From: Gammaproteobacteria bacterium
GTDB lineage: Bacteria > Pseudomonadota > Gammaproteobacteria > Eutrophobiales > Eutrophobiaceae
DNA: 64,000 bases
Direction of reading: 5' to 3'
Assembly: GCA_022826885.1 (NCBI GenBank)
Contig: JAJDUB010000002.1
Coordinates: forward strand, 1-64,000
Below are positions 1-9,081 of this stretch, one piece after another (position 1 is the first letter of the stretch; each line of letters opens with the position of its first letter). The position numbers were made by a program, and so were the translations under genes. The notes under the pieces were generated by a model that saw nothing but the letters and a program-made list of their open reading frames with translations, did not search any database and was not told where the DNA came from.

Positions 1-1
1 C

Positions 2-262
2 TTTGCCGCGGGTCGGATACCCACTATCAAGGCCAATTACCTGCTGTTGAAAAATATCGAGGTGAGCGGGTTACAAATAAGCGATTACCGCAAACAGACT
101 CCTGACATCATGCAGGATTGCTTTACCGATATTTTTTCGCTGTATCAGGCAGGAAAGGTCAAACCGGCTCCAGTAACACGGGTTCCGTTGGAAGATTACC
201 GCTCAGCGCTGATCCAGGTACGAGACCGCACTGCCCATGGCCGGCTCGTACTTGATATTTAA
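2..262 (+). CDS. NADPH:quinone oxidoreductase-like protein, C-terminal part
   Basis: The reading frame is already open at base 2 and stops at 262, so only the last 86 residues are in the window. The segment FAAGRIPTIKANYLLLKN followed by a SGLQISDY-like stretch is typical of the end of the Rossmann domain in zinc-free quinone oxidoreductases of the medium-chain dehydrogenase superfamily. The tail LEDYRSALIQVRDRTAHGRL matches the usual C-terminal helix and the G-R-x-V-L end of that family. These enzymes reduce quinones or enones with NADPH in the cytoplasm. The gene converges on the threonine aldolase gene with a 6-bp gap. The substrate cannot be told from this fragment. Confidence 0.75.
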   Translation, partial: FAAGRIPTIKANYLLLKNIEVSGLQISDYRKQTPDIMQDCFTDIFSLYQAGKVKPAPVTRVPLEDYRSALIQVRDRTAHGRLVLDI

Positions 263-268
263 GTTTGT

Positions 269-1306
269 TTAAGTTGAGAAAGCGCTATCCAGGTCGGCCA
301 GGAATTGACCGATGTGCTCTTCCGTCGTATCCCAGGAACACATCAGGCGCGCCCCTGTTTCACCGATGACGATATGGTAAATCCAGCCTTTCTCCCGCAT
401 TGACCGGTGCACGGCTTCAGGCAGGTTCACGAATACGGCATTGCTTTCCACCGGCGCCAGTAGTTCGGCCCCGGCAAACTGTTCCAGTCCCGCAGCCAGC
501 AGGGCCGCGCACCGGTTTGCATGGCGCGCATGTTTCAACCAGGCATCGTTTTCCAGCAGTCCCACCCAGGGCGCGCACAGAAAGCGCATCTTGGATGCCA
601 CGTGGCCGGCCTGTTTGCAACGGTGGCCGAATTCATCGGACAGGGACTTGTCGAAGAAGACAATGGCTTCCCCGACCGGCAAGGCCAGCTTTGTCGCGCC
701 GAAAGAGAGGACATCGACTCCCGCCTGCCAGGTGACCTCCTTCGGCGTTGCTCCCAGGGCGGCGACGGCGTTGGCAAACCTGGCCCCATCCATGTGGAAA
801 TGCAGATGGTTGTCCTTTGCCACCTCACCGATAGCTTCAATCTCATCAACCGAGTAAACGGTACCCGTTTCCGTCGATTGCGTAATGGATACCGCTTTGT
901 GTATCTGGTAGTGGAAATCGTACGGCTGTTGCAGAACGCGTTCAATATCACCGGGCTGAATCTTGCCGGCATCCCCGTCCAGAACTTCCATCCCGGTGCC
1001 GCCGGAGAAAAAAGCCGGACCGCCGCACTCGGCGGTGGCGATATGGGAAAGCCGGTGGCAGATAACCTTGTGCTGCGGGCGGCAGATGCCGGCCAGGGAC
1101 AGGGAATTGGCTGCCGTGCCGGTGAAGACGAAATACACGTCACAGTCTGTTTCGAAGACCTGGCGAATACAATCCGAGGCTTTTGCCGTCCATTCATCCT
1201 CGCCGTAAGCGGCGGCAAAGCCCCGGTTGGCAGCGGCCAGGGCATCCCAGGCCTCGGGGATTATCCCGGCGGTGTTATCGCTTGCAAAATGGTATTTGGG
1301 TTTCAT
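269..1306 (-). CDS. ltaE: Low-specificity L-threonine aldolase family protein
   Basis: A 345-aa PLP enzyme of the size of Pseudomonas-type low-specificity threonine aldolases, which cleave L-threonine or allo-threonine to glycine and acetaldehyde. Family signatures run along its length: ASDNTAGIIPEAW at the N-terminus, FTGTAANSLSL around residue 60, HMDGARFANA near 170 (the PLP-binding Asp) and SFGATKLALPVGEAIVF, whose Lys would form the internal aldimine. The usual G-T-K-N-G is ATKLA here, a small change beside the lysine. The start codon overlaps the stop of mtnA by 4 bp (ATGA), so the two are probably co-translated. The fold is clear; the exact substrate preference is not. Confidence 0.88.
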   Translation of the reverse strand: MKPKYHFASDNTAGIIPEAWDALAAANRGFAAAYGEDEWTAKASDCIRQVFETDCDVYFVFTGTAANSLSLAGICRPQHKVICHRLSHIATAECGGPAFFSGGTGMEVLDGDAGKIQPGDIERVLQQPYDFHYQIHKAVSITQSTETGTVYSVDEIEAIGEVAKDNHLHFHMDGARFANAVAALGATPKEVTWQAGVDVLSFGATKLALPVGEAIVFFDKSLSDEFGHRCKQAGHVASKMRFLCAPWVGLLENDAWLKHARHANRCAALLAAGLEQFAGAELLAPVESNAVFVNLPEAVHRSMREKGWIYHIVIGETGARLMCSWDTTEEHIGQFLADLDSAFST

Positions 1307-2367
1307 GTGTAGTGCGTCCGGATCGATTGATCATACGGACTCTGCAAAATACCCCGCTCAGTGATGATGCCCGTAATCAGGTCGTTGGGCGTGACGTCGA
1401 AGGCGGGGTTGCCGGCCTTCACGTTTTCAGGCGCGGTGCGGTGTCCGCCCCAGTGGGTCACCTCATCCGGCGCCCGCTCCTCTATGGGGATATCCGCGCC
1501 GCTTGCCGCATCCATGTCAATAGACGAATAGGGAATGGCGACATAGAACGGGATGTTGAAATGGCGCGCCAGCACGGCCAACCCCAGGGTGCCGATCTTG
1601 TTGGCGGCATCGCCGTTCGCGGCAACCCGGTCCGAGCCGGTGATGACCAGGTCGATCCTGCCCTGCGCCATCATGGTGGCGGCCATGTTGTCGCAGATAA
1701 GGGTAACGTCGATACCGGCCTGCAGCAGTTCCCATGATGTCAGGCGCGCGCCTTGCAGCAGGGGCCGGGTCTCGTCAACGAACACGCTGAAATCGATACC
1801 GTCCCGGTGGGCCAGGTACATGGGCGCGGTGGCCGTTCCCAGTTCGGAAGTGGCCAGTTGACCGGCATTGCAATGGGTGAGTATGCCCATGCCCTGCGTG
1901 ATCAGCGGTTTGCCGGCCGCGCCGATATCACGGCACAGCCGGCGGTCTTCATCATGGATGCGGATTGCCTCTGCGAGCAGTTCCGCGTGTATCTCTTCCG
2001 GGCCGGCGCCGGTCATTCCCAGGACGTGCGCTACCTGCCGGCGCAAGGCCCAGCGCAGGTTCACCCCGGTAGGGCGGGCAGCTTCCAGGCCGGCAGCCTG
2101 TATATGCATTTCAGCGATGAATGCGTCCCGGTCCAGGTGCAGCTTGTCGCGCAGCGCGACGACCAGGCCGTAGGCCCCGGCGATGCCGATCGCCGGGGCG
2201 CCGCGCACCTTGAGCTGTTTTATGGACTCGCAGACCTGGGCGGCGGAAGCTTGCCGTTGTTCAACGATCTCCCCGGGCAGCCTGGTCTGGTCCAGCAGGT
2301 ATAGCTCTCCGTCCTGCCAGCGCACCGGTTGAACCGGAGAGGGAGCTGAGTGAGTTGAAGCGGTCAC
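1303..2367 (-). CDS. mtnA: S-methyl-5-thioribose-1-phosphate isomerase
   Basis: MtnA converts 5-methylthioribose 1-phosphate to the ribulose form in the methionine salvage pathway. Signatures are IKQLKVRGAPAIGIAGAYG near the N-terminus, GILTHCNAGQLAT with the catalytic Cys, and TGSDRVAANGDAANKIGT with the catalytic Asp. The frame extends upstream to a TTG at 2436 inside the preceding gene, but the GTG at 2367 lies 8 bp after that gene's stop and gives a normal 354-aa protein starting TASTHSAPSP. The 3' end overlaps ltaE by 4 bp. No other methionine-salvage gene is next to it. Confidence 0.92.
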   Translation of the reverse strand: MTASTHSAPSPVQPVRWQDGELYLLDQTRLPGEIVEQRQASAAQVCESIKQLKVRGAPAIGIAGAYGLVVALRDKLHLDRDAFIAEMHIQAAGLEAARPTGVNLRWALRRQVAHVLGMTGAGPEEIHAELLAEAIRIHDEDRRLCRDIGAAGKPLITQGMGILTHCNAGQLATSELGTATAPMYLAHRDGIDFSVFVDETRPLLQGARLTSWELLQAGIDVTLICDNMAATMMAQGRIDLVITGSDRVAANGDAANKIGTLGLAVLARHFNIPFYVAIPYSSIDMDAASGADIPIEERAPDEVTHWGGHRTAPENVKAGNPAFDVTPNDLITGIITERGILQSPYDQSIRTHYT

Positions 2368-2375
2368 GTTTCCAT

Positions 2376-3152
2376 TCAGGTTCCGGTGAACCTGGGTTCC
2401 CTTTTTTCCAGGAAGGCCGTAATACCCTCTTTGCAATCGGCGCTGTCAAAACAGAGGCGCTGCAGGGCGGCTTCGGCGCCGATGGCGTCTGCATAGCTGA
2501 GCGTCGGGGCCTGGCGCATCATTTTTTTGGTACGCGCCAGCGCCAGCGGCGCCTTGCCGGTCAGCCTGGTTGCCCACTCCCCGGCGGCCTCCATGAGCGC
2601 GTCATCTGCAACTGTTTTGTTGACCAGTCCCAGTTCCCTGCAGCGCGCGGCAGGCAGGCGGTCGTTTTCAACGGCCATCTGGTAGGCATTCATGTGTCCC
2701 ATGGCGCGGGCCAGCAGCCAGGTTGAACCGCCGTCCGGGATAAGCCCGATGCTGCTGAACGGCGAGAGCAGGAAAGCGTTCTCTCCCATCACCGCCAGGT
2801 CACAGACCAGGGCGTAGGATAAACCGATGCCTGCCGCAAATCCGTTGATGGCGCTGATGACGGGCTTATCCATCTCCGCAATATCAACCAGACTGGGCCG
2901 GTACTCTTCATTCAGTATCTGCTCCACCTCTTCCCCGGTCTTGAATCCGGCTTTCAAATCCGCCCCGGCGCTGAAGCAGCGCCCGGCGCCGGTGAGAATG
3001 ACGGCGCGGATTGCCGAATCCTCACGGGCCTGCGCGGTCGCGGAGGCGAGTTCAACCCGCATATCATCGTTGAATGAATTCAGGGAATCGGGCCGGTTGA
3101 GTGTGATCGTGGCAACAGGCCCCTCGGTCTCGTATAAAACGCTATCGGTCAT
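2376..3152 (-). CDS. Enoyl-CoA hydratase/isomerase family protein (PaaG-like)
   Basis: A 258-aa crotonase-fold protein. GRCFSAGADLKAG forms the first oxyanion-hole segment, and INGFAAGIGLSYALVCDLA forms the second. The following IGLIPDGGSTWLLARAMG resembles PaaG-type proteins, where Asp rather than Glu is the main acid/base residue and the reaction is often isomerisation of an oxepin-CoA or enoyl-CoA. It heads a three-gene minus-strand run (this gene, mtnA, ltaE) with very short gaps, although the three are not obviously one pathway. The start ATG at 3152 gives a full-length family member. The substrate is unknown; an aromatic or fatty acyl-CoA intermediate is plausible. Confidence 0.88.
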   Translation of the reverse strand: MTDSVLYETEGPVATITLNRPDSLNSFNDDMRVELASATAQAREDSAIRAVILTGAGRCFSAGADLKAGFKTGEEVEQILNEEYRPSLVDIAEMDKPVISAINGFAAGIGLSYALVCDLAVMGENAFLLSPFSSIGLIPDGGSTWLLARAMGHMNAYQMAVENDRLPAARCRELGLVNKTVADDALMEAAGEWATRLTGKAPLALARTKKMMRQAPTLSYADAIGAEAALQRLCFDSADCKEGITAFLEKREPRFTGT

Positions 3153-3242
3153 GTTACAATTTCCTCTCCGGATTTCTTTTATTATTCACCAGGCCGGCGT
3201 GGAGTGCAGAGTATCACGCAATACCCGATGAGATCGAAAAAA

Positions 3243-4370
3243 ATGGAACCGTTGCCGGGCGCCGACCCGTTGTTACTGACGCCCGGACCGCTGACCACCT
3301 CCGCAACCGTCAAACAGGCCATGCTGCATGATTACGGTTCGCGGGATATTCGTTTCATTGAACTGAATCAGCGGATCTGCGCCGGACTGCTTTCCTTGTG
3401 TGATGCCAGTGAGACGCATCTGTGTATCCCCTTACAAGGCAGCGGTTCGTTTGCGGTGGAGGCCATGATAGCCAACCAGGTACCCGGGGAGGGGAAGCTG
3501 TTGAACCTGGTTAACGGCGCCTACGGTCACCGGATCAGCGAGATCTGCAGTTACCTCGGGAGACGGGTCAGCGTGCTGGAAACGGGAGAGGACAGGCCTG
3601 TAGACGTGGCCGGTCTTGACCAGGCACTGGCAGCAGATGAAGAGATTACCCATGTCGCGATAGTGTATTGCGAAACCACGTCCGGGATACTGAATCCAGT
3701 CGCTGATATCGCCCAGGTGGTCGCAACTCACCAGCGCAGTTTATTGATCGACGCCATGAGCGCGTTCGGCGCACTGCCGCTAAGCGCCCCCGAAGTCCCG
3801 TTTGCCGCCCTCGCCGCGTCCGCCAACAAGTGCCTGGAGAGCGTGCCGGGGATGGGGTTTGTCATAGCGGCCAGGGAAGCGTTTCCCGCGACCGAAGGCA
3901 ATGCGCACTCAACCAGTCTTGACCTGTACCGGCAATGGCGCTCCCTCAACGATAACGGCCAGTGGCGTTTCACTCCGCCCGTTCATTGCCTGCTGGCACT
4001 GGACCAGGCCCTGGTTGAGCTCGAGGAAGAAGGCGGTATTGCGGGACGCCGCAGGCGTTATGAAGAAAACTGTCGGGTACTTGTGGAAGGCATGCGTGAG
4101 CTTGGTTTTGCCACCTTGCTGCCGGATGAATTACAGGCGCCGGTCATCGTGACGTTTTTGATGCCGGGGAATGATCAGTTCAGCTTCCCGGACTTTTATC
4201 GACGCTTGAATGACAGGGGTTATGTCATCTATCCCGGCAAGTTGACAGGTACGGACAGCTTCAGGATCGGTTGCATCGGCCACTTCGGCGCGGACGAGAT
4301 GCAGGCGGCAGTTGCGGCAGTAAAGCAGGTATTGCAGACGATGGGCATCAGAAATTTGGGGTCAGAGTAA
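3243..4370 (+). CDS. phnW: 2-aminoethylphosphonate--pyruvate aminotransferase
   Basis: About 375 aa, matching PhnW, a PLP aminotransferase that turns 2-aminoethylphosphonate plus pyruvate into phosphonoacetaldehyde and alanine. The N-terminus LLLTPGPLTTSATVK, the central AIVYCETTSGILNP and LLIDAMSAFGALPL (PLP-binding Asp), and SANKCLESVPGMGFVIA with the Schiff-base Lys are all diagnostic. Start choice: ATG at 3228 is also possible, but 3243 has a GAGA stretch upstream and fits family length. No phnX, phnA or phnY lies next to it. The last four codons and the stop (LGSE then TAA) are contributed by a dispersed palindrome. The gene is divergent from the enoyl-CoA hydratase. Confidence 0.9.
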   Translation: MEPLPGADPLLLTPGPLTTSATVKQAMLHDYGSRDIRFIELNQRICAGLLSLCDASETHLCIPLQGSGSFAVEAMIANQVPGEGKLLNLVNGAYGHRISEICSYLGRRVSVLETGEDRPVDVAGLDQALAADEEITHVAIVYCETTSGILNPVADIAQVVATHQRSLLIDAMSAFGALPLSAPEVPFAALAASANKCLESVPGMGFVIAAREAFPATEGNAHSTSLDLYRQWRSLNDNGQWRFTPPVHCLLALDQALVELEEEGGIAGRRRRYEENCRVLVEGMRELGFATLLPDELQAPVIVTFLMPGNDQFSFPDFYRRLNDRGYVIYPGKLTGTDSFRIGCIGHFGADEMQAAVAAVKQVLQTMGIRNLGSE

Positions 4371-4400
4371 GAATTTCGCCAGAAATTTTACTCTGACCCC
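4358..4400. repeat. Palindromic repeat, GGGGTCAGAGTAA class
   Basis: Inverted arms GGGGTCAGAGTAA and TTACTCTGACCCC (13 bp each, perfect) flank a 17-base loop. The TAA of the left arm is the stop codon of phnW. The same arms recur at 34602 and 46154. It can fold as a hairpin and may also end transcription between phnW and korB, though it has no T-run. Confidence 0.9.
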
Positions 4401-4414
4401 GGATATTCCCGATT

Positions 4415-5497
4415 TCAGTTTACCTTCCAGGTATCGCCGCTGTGAAGGTGTTTGAAAAAATCACCCCTGCCCAGTTGATTTTTTGCCTGCACGATTTGGT
4501 CGTCCAGCAGTTCACCGTAAAGGGGCTTGTCAATAGAGCGGAACACGCCCAGAGGCACCGGGAAGTCGGGTGTTTCCAGTTGCGCCAGCAGGAACGCCAG
4601 CGCCGAACCGGCGGTACCGGAAGCGGCCTCGTCGTGGATAAGAATTTCCGACCTGTCACTTTCATCGACATTGATGACTTCCGGTTCAAGCGACCCGCTT
4701 GCGCCGCCGCGTAGCGAAATTGCCTTATCGTTGTTCTTTCCGAATATGATAGGTTCGCCGTGTTGCAGGTAAACCGTACGGTCGCTTTTTACGCTCTTGT
4801 GGGTGAAGTCACTGAAAGCGCCGTCATTGAACACGTTGCAGTTCTGCAGTACTTCCATGAACGCCGAACCCCTGTGCCTGGCCATTCTCAGCAGCATTTT
4901 CCTCAGATGACTGCTGTCCGTATCGATGGCCCGGGCCACGAAACCCGCTTTTGAGGCGATGGCTATCGACAGGGGATTAATGGGTTTTTCCACGGTGCCG
5001 AAGGGGCTGGACTTCGTCTTTTTGCCCATCTCCGATGTCGGTGAGTATTGCCCTTTGGTCAGTCCGTAGATCCGGTTGTTGAACAGGACTATTTTAACGT
5101 CGATATTCCTGCGCAGGCAGTGCATCAGGTGGTTGCCGCCGATACTCAGTCCGTCACCGTCACCGGTTATGACCCAGACCTGCAGGTCCGGGCGAGTGAT
5201 TCTCAAACCGCTGGCAATCGTCGGCGCGCGGCCGTGTATGGTATGGAAACCATAATTGTTCATGTAATAGGGGAAGCGGCTGGAACAGCCGATACCGGAT
5301 ATGAATACGATGTTCTCCCTGGGCAGATTCAATTCCCTGCAGATTTCCGGCATGGTCCGCTGCATCTGCGCCAGGATCGAATAGTCTCCGCAGCCGGGAC
5401 ACCAGCGTATGGTCTGGTCCGAGGTAAAATCCTTGCGCTCGTAGGCCGGAGCCGTGTTGAACTCGGGGTCTGCCTGTATGTCGATTACCCTGGCCAT
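4415..5497 (-). CDS. korB: 2-oxoacid:ferredoxin oxidoreductase, beta (TPP) subunit
   Basis: A 360-aa TPP-binding subunit of a 2-oxoacid:ferredoxin oxidoreductase, most like the 2-oxoglutarate (Kor) type, which oxidatively decarboxylates a 2-oxoacid to its acyl-CoA and passes electrons to ferredoxin. RWCPGCGDYSIL near residue 30 and VFISGIGCSSRFPYYMN near 65 are typical of KorB. VWVITGDGDGLSIGGNHL is the TPP/Mg motif (GDGD...N). No 4Fe-4S ferredoxin domain is fused. It lies 29 bp downstream of the alpha subunit gene on the same strand, as is usual. Substrate assignment to 2-oxoglutarate is inferred from subunit architecture. Confidence 0.9.
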   Translation of the reverse strand: MARVIDIQADPEFNTAPAYERKDFTSDQTIRWCPGCGDYSILAQMQRTMPEICRELNLPRENIVFISGIGCSSRFPYYMNNYGFHTIHGRAPTIASGLRITRPDLQVWVITGDGDGLSIGGNHLMHCLRRNIDVKIVLFNNRIYGLTKGQYSPTSEMGKKTKSSPFGTVEKPINPLSIAIASKAGFVARAIDTDSSHLRKMLLRMARHRGSAFMEVLQNCNVFNDGAFSDFTHKSVKSDRTVYLQHGEPIIFGKNNDKAISLRGGASGSLEPEVINVDESDRSEILIHDEAASGTAGSALAFLLAQLETPDFPVPLGVFRSIDKPLYGELLDDQIVQAKNQLGRGDFFKHLHSGDTWKVN

Positions 5498-5526
5498 TCA
5501 AATTCTCATCTTGTTTTCTTGATTAA

Positions 5527-7422
5527 TCATCCGTGCGCCGCGCTGGGAAGCGTTGCGCCGAGTATTTCGTAAATCTTTTCCTCGATTTCCATTGTGCTCA
5601 GCGGTTGACCCTGGACTTTATTCAGTCCGATAACGTCAACCAGGAATTCCGCCCGCAGTATCATGCGTAATTGTCCAAGATTCAGTTCCGGCACCAGCAC
5701 GTATTTGAAGTTGTTCAGTACCTTACCCATGTTCTTCGGGAACGGGTTGAGGTAACGCACGTGGGCGCCGGCTACGGACAGGCCGTTTGCCTGGGCGTAC
5801 TCTACGGCATGGCGGCAGGCGCCCCTGGTGCTGCCCCAGCCAAGGACCAGCAGGTCCCCTTTTTGCGGGCCGTGCACGACCAGGTCGGGGATGTCGTCAG
5901 CGATGGCCTGTATTTTCGCGGCGCGCAGTTGCACCATGCGCTCGTGATTTTCGGAGTCGTAGCTGACGTGGCCGGTTATGTCCTCTTTTTCCAGGCCGCC
6001 GATGCGGTGTTCCAGTCCCGGGGTACCCGGCACTACCCAGGCCCGGGCCAGGGTTTGCTCGTCCCGCGCATACGGTGCGAAGGTTTCCGGGACCGTGCAG
6101 TAATTCTCTTCGAATTCAGGCAACTCCTCGGGTTCCGGGATGCGCCAGGGTTCGGACCCGTTGGCCAGGTAGCCGTCCGACAAGAAGAATACGGGCGTCA
6201 TGTACTTGACGGCGATACGGAATGCCTCGATAGCCAGGTTGAAACATTCACTGGGCGTTGTCGGCGCAATTACCGGCACGGGACATTCGCCGTTGCGTCC
6301 GTGCAAGGCCTGCAGCAGGTCCGCCTGTTCGGTTTTGGTGGGCATCCCGGTGGACGGTCCCGCCCGTTGGATATTGGCAATGACAACCGGCAGTTCCGTC
6401 ATGACCGCCAGGCCGATTGCCTCTGACTTGAGGGCAACGCCGGGCCCGCTGGTGCCGGTCAGGCCCAGCGCCCCGCCATAGGCGGCGCCGATGGCCATGC
6501 CGATCGCGGCAATTTCATCTTCCGCCTGGAAGGTCTTTACGCCGAAGTGACGCAACTTGGACAACTCGTGCAGGATGTCACTGGCGGGCGTGATGGGATA
6601 GGAAGCATAAAACAAGGACCGGCCGGACATCTCCGATGCCGCAAGGAATCCCAGGGCGGTCGCTTCATTGCCGCTGATACGCCGGTAGTTTCCCGGCGGC
6701 AGCACGGCTTTACTCACCCGGAAACGCGCGGTAAACACTTCAACCGTGTCGGCGTAGTTGTATCCTGCCTGCAGCGCCAGCTTGTTGGCTTCGGCAAGTT
6801 CCGGTTTCTTTTTGGCGAAAAGCAGGTCGACGCGTTCGATAATGTCCTCGATGGAGCGATCATACATCCATGCGATAATGCCCAGGGTGAACATGTTCTT
6901 GCTCAGGGTAGCCTGCTTGCGCGACAACCAGGATGACTCGACGGCAGCGACCGTCAGCGAGGTAATGGGCAGATCGTATACCTGGTAGCCCGACAGTGAC
7001 TCATCTTTCCTGGGGTCACTCGTGTAACCGGCTTTTTTCAGGCCCTGCTCATCGAATGCATCGTGATTCAATATCAGGACACCGCCGTGCCTGACCTCTT
7101 TCAGGTTGGTTTTCAGGGCTGCGGGATTGAGCGCCACCAGGACATCCGGCTTGTCCCCCGGCGTGTGGATCTCATAGGAGGAGAAATTTAACTGAAAGTT
7201 GCTCACCCCCGCGAGGGTGCCGGCCGGCGCGCGGATTTCCGCGGGAAAATCCGGTAGGGTACTGATGTCATGGCCGACAATCGCCGAGTCATGGCTGAAC
7301 AGGGCGCCGGTCGTCTGGATGCCGTCACCGGAATCACCGGCAAAACGGATAATGACATTATCGATTTCAAAAGTGCCAAGAGACGAGTCCTGTACTCGAC
7401 CCCTGGGTTTTCTATAGCTCAT
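5527..7422 (-). CDS. korA: 2-oxoacid:ferredoxin oxidoreductase, fused gamma-alpha subunit
   Basis: A 631-aa fusion of the gamma domain (N-terminal, about residues 10-190, with VIIRFAGDSGDGIQTTGALF) and the alpha pyrimidine-binding domain (about 220-600, with GNEATALGFLAASEM, YPITPASDILHELSKL and TSGPGVALKSEAIGLAVM). This is the standard layout of KorA partners of short KorB subunits. The frame opens at a TTG at 7443, but ATG 7422 (MSYRKPRG) has a good GAGG ribosome site 4-5 bases upstream and is chosen. It forms an operon with the beta subunit gene that follows. Such enzymes let bacteria run an oxygen-tolerant, ferredoxin-linked TCA step. Confidence 0.9.
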   Translation of the reverse strand: MSYRKPRGRVQDSSLGTFEIDNVIIRFAGDSGDGIQTTGALFSHDSAIVGHDISTLPDFPAEIRAPAGTLAGVSNFQLNFSSYEIHTPGDKPDVLVALNPAALKTNLKEVRHGGVLILNHDAFDEQGLKKAGYTSDPRKDESLSGYQVYDLPITSLTVAAVESSWLSRKQATLSKNMFTLGIIAWMYDRSIEDIIERVDLLFAKKKPELAEANKLALQAGYNYADTVEVFTARFRVSKAVLPPGNYRRISGNEATALGFLAASEMSGRSLFYASYPITPASDILHELSKLRHFGVKTFQAEDEIAAIGMAIGAAYGGALGLTGTSGPGVALKSEAIGLAVMTELPVVIANIQRAGPSTGMPTKTEQADLLQALHGRNGECPVPVIAPTTPSECFNLAIEAFRIAVKYMTPVFFLSDGYLANGSEPWRIPEPEELPEFEENYCTVPETFAPYARDEQTLARAWVVPGTPGLEHRIGGLEKEDITGHVSYDSENHERMVQLRAAKIQAIADDIPDLVVHGPQKGDLLVLGWGSTRGACRHAVEYAQANGLSVAGAHVRYLNPFPKNMGKVLNNFKYVLVPELNLGQLRMILRAEFLVDVIGLNKVQGQPLSTMEIEEKIYEILGATLPSAAHG

Positions 7423-7517
7423 CTGCCTCACAGAAAACCTCAAAACAACTGTAACATCTTAAATTAACGTGACATAGTAAACTACTATGCCATTTCATGT
7501 AAATACCGGATTAACCC

Positions 7518-9020
7518 GTGCCCGATAACAATACGAAATATTCTCCCGATACAGGTCAACTGCCGGCGTCATCCGGTACCGGGCCGGCATGGAACGTGGC
7601 CGACCTACCGGTCCCGCCCGATTTCAATTTCCGCAACGCGATCAGGATCATTGGGCCGGGCGCCATCGTCCTGTCCATGTCCATCGGTCTGGGGGAATGG
7701 GTGCTGGGTCCACTGGTGGTGACGCAATACGGTTTCACCATGCTCTGGGTGGTGACCGTCGCCATTATTTTACAACTCTTCCTCAACCTGGAGTTTGTCC
7801 GCTATACCGTCTATACGGGTGAACCGGTAATAAACGGATTCATGCGACTCGCTCCCCATCCGCTGTTCTGGGGCGGGATATATATCCTGCTGTCATTGTT
7901 TCATACCGGCTGGCCGGCCTGGGCCGCCGCTTCCGCGGCGCCGTTATTCGCTGGGTTTACCGGCCACCTGCCCGGGCCGGGTGATGAATCCGTTATGCGC
8001 TGGCTGGGGATCATGAACCTGCTGATCTGCGCGGCGATAGTTGCGGTCGGCGGCAAGGTCGAGCGCACCCTGGAAATCGTCAACTGGTTCATGGTGCTGT
8101 TCGTATTCGGATTCCTGTTGTTTGTGTGCCTGTTAATCGTACCCGCGGAAACCTGGTGGGCGGGTATCCTGGGATTCTTCGGGTTGACGCCCGGGTTCGA
8201 ATTCCTGTTTATCCCAGAGGACGTCAGCTGGATCCTGATCGGCGGCTTTGCCGCATTTGCCGGGGCGGGCGGCGTCGCCAATCTCACCGTGAGCAATTAC
8301 ATGCGTGACAAGGGAATTGGCATGGGGCGAGAGGTGGGATACATCCCGACCCTGATCGGCGGCAGGAAGGTTGTGGTATCACCCATAGGCAGTGTCTTTC
8401 CTGCGAACGAGGCCAACATGGCGCGCTGGCGGGTATGGTGGCAGTACGTGCGCTGCGATCAAATCCTGGTCTGGGCCGCGGGCTGTTTTGTCGGCATGTT
8501 TCTGAACTGTATCCTGGCAGCGCATGTTGTTCCCCCCGGGACGGAACTGAGCGGCCTGTCCATCGGCGCGTTCCAGGCCGAATACCTTGCCCGTGAAGGC
8601 GGCGAGTTACTGGGTTTTGTCACCCTGGCAAACGGTTTCTGGATACTGTTCGGCAGCCAGTTGGTCACCATTGACCTGATGGCGCGTATCAATACCGACC
8701 TCATCTGGAGTCTGAGCGGTCGCGTCAGGGACATGGCAGGCAACGATATAAGGCGCCTGTATTACTGCCTGCTGGGCACCTTTGTGCTATGGGGCTGCAT
8801 TGCCATCAACCTGGCCCAGCCCCGGGTGCTGGTGCTGATTTCCTCCAACGTCGCCGGGTTCATCCTGGTGGTCAGCGCCGTGCATATCCTGTTGCTCAAC
8901 CACAAGGTTCTGCCCCGGGCCGTCAGGAGCCCCTGCTGGGCGCGGGGACTGGTCGCCTGTACTGCCCTGTTCTATGGTTTCTTCTTCGTACAGAACGTGC
9001 TGGAGCTTATGGGACGATAA
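7518..9020 (+). CDS. Nramp-superfamily-like membrane transporter lacking metal motifs
   Basis: A 500-aa polytopic membrane protein with about eleven hydrophobic segments and [20 protein letters not shown] in the position of Nramp TM1. The overall pattern resembles Nramp/SLC11 divalent-metal transporters. The two diagnostic metal-binding motifs, D-P-G-N in TM1 and M-P-H in TM6, are absent: TM1 has SIGLGEW and the matching TM6 stretch reads [16 protein letters not shown]. Substrate and mechanism therefore cannot be assumed; distant Nramp-related carriers with other substrates are known. The GTG start at 7518 follows the divergent korA. The cytoplasmic N-terminus is about 40 residues and Pro/Gly rich. 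No partner gene is evident. Confidence 0.65.
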   Translation: MPDNNTKYSPDTGQLPASSGTGPAWNVADLPVPPDFNFRNAIRIIGPGAIVLSMSIGLGEWVLGPLVVTQYGFTMLWVVTVAIILQLFLNLEFVRYTVYTGEPVINGFMRLAPHPLFWGGIYILLSLFHTGWPAWAAASAAPLFAGFTGHLPGPGDESVMRWLGIMNLLICAAIVAVGGKVERTLEIVNWFMVLFVFGFLLFVCLLIVPAETWWAGILGFFGLTPGFEFLFIPEDVSWILIGGFAAFAGAGGVANLTVSNYMRDKGIGMGREVGYIPTLIGGRKVVVSPIGSVFPANEANMARWRVWWQYVRCDQILVWAAGCFVGMFLNCILAAHVVPPGTELSGLSIGAFQAEYLAREGGELLGFVTLANGFWILFGSQLVTIDLMARINTDLIWSLSGRVRDMAGNDIRRLYYCLLGTFVLWGCIAINLAQPRVLVLISSNVAGFILVVSAVHILLLNHKVLPRAVRSPCWARGLVACTALFYGFFFVQNVLELMGR

Positions 9021-9046
9021 TTCCCACCGGTATACCGGATACTTTG

Positions 9047-9075
9047 TTGACTGTCATCGAACATTGGTGTATCGT
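9047..9075 (+). promoter_or_regulatory. Candidate sigma70 promoter for vapBC
   Basis: TTGACT (9047-9052), a 17-base spacer and TATCGT (9070-9075). The antitoxin ATG at 9082 would lie at or next to the transcript start, so translation may be leaderless. A perfect 12-bp palindrome CCGGTATACCGG (9027-9038) just upstream could be the autoregulatory operator of the TA pair. Confidence 0.4.
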
Positions 9076-9081
9076 AGGTGT

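Noticed and set aside
521-1312. Long plus-strand open frame over the threonine aldolase gene
   Set aside because: It is an antisense shadow of a clear PLP enzyme with all family motifs; its own product shows no domain.
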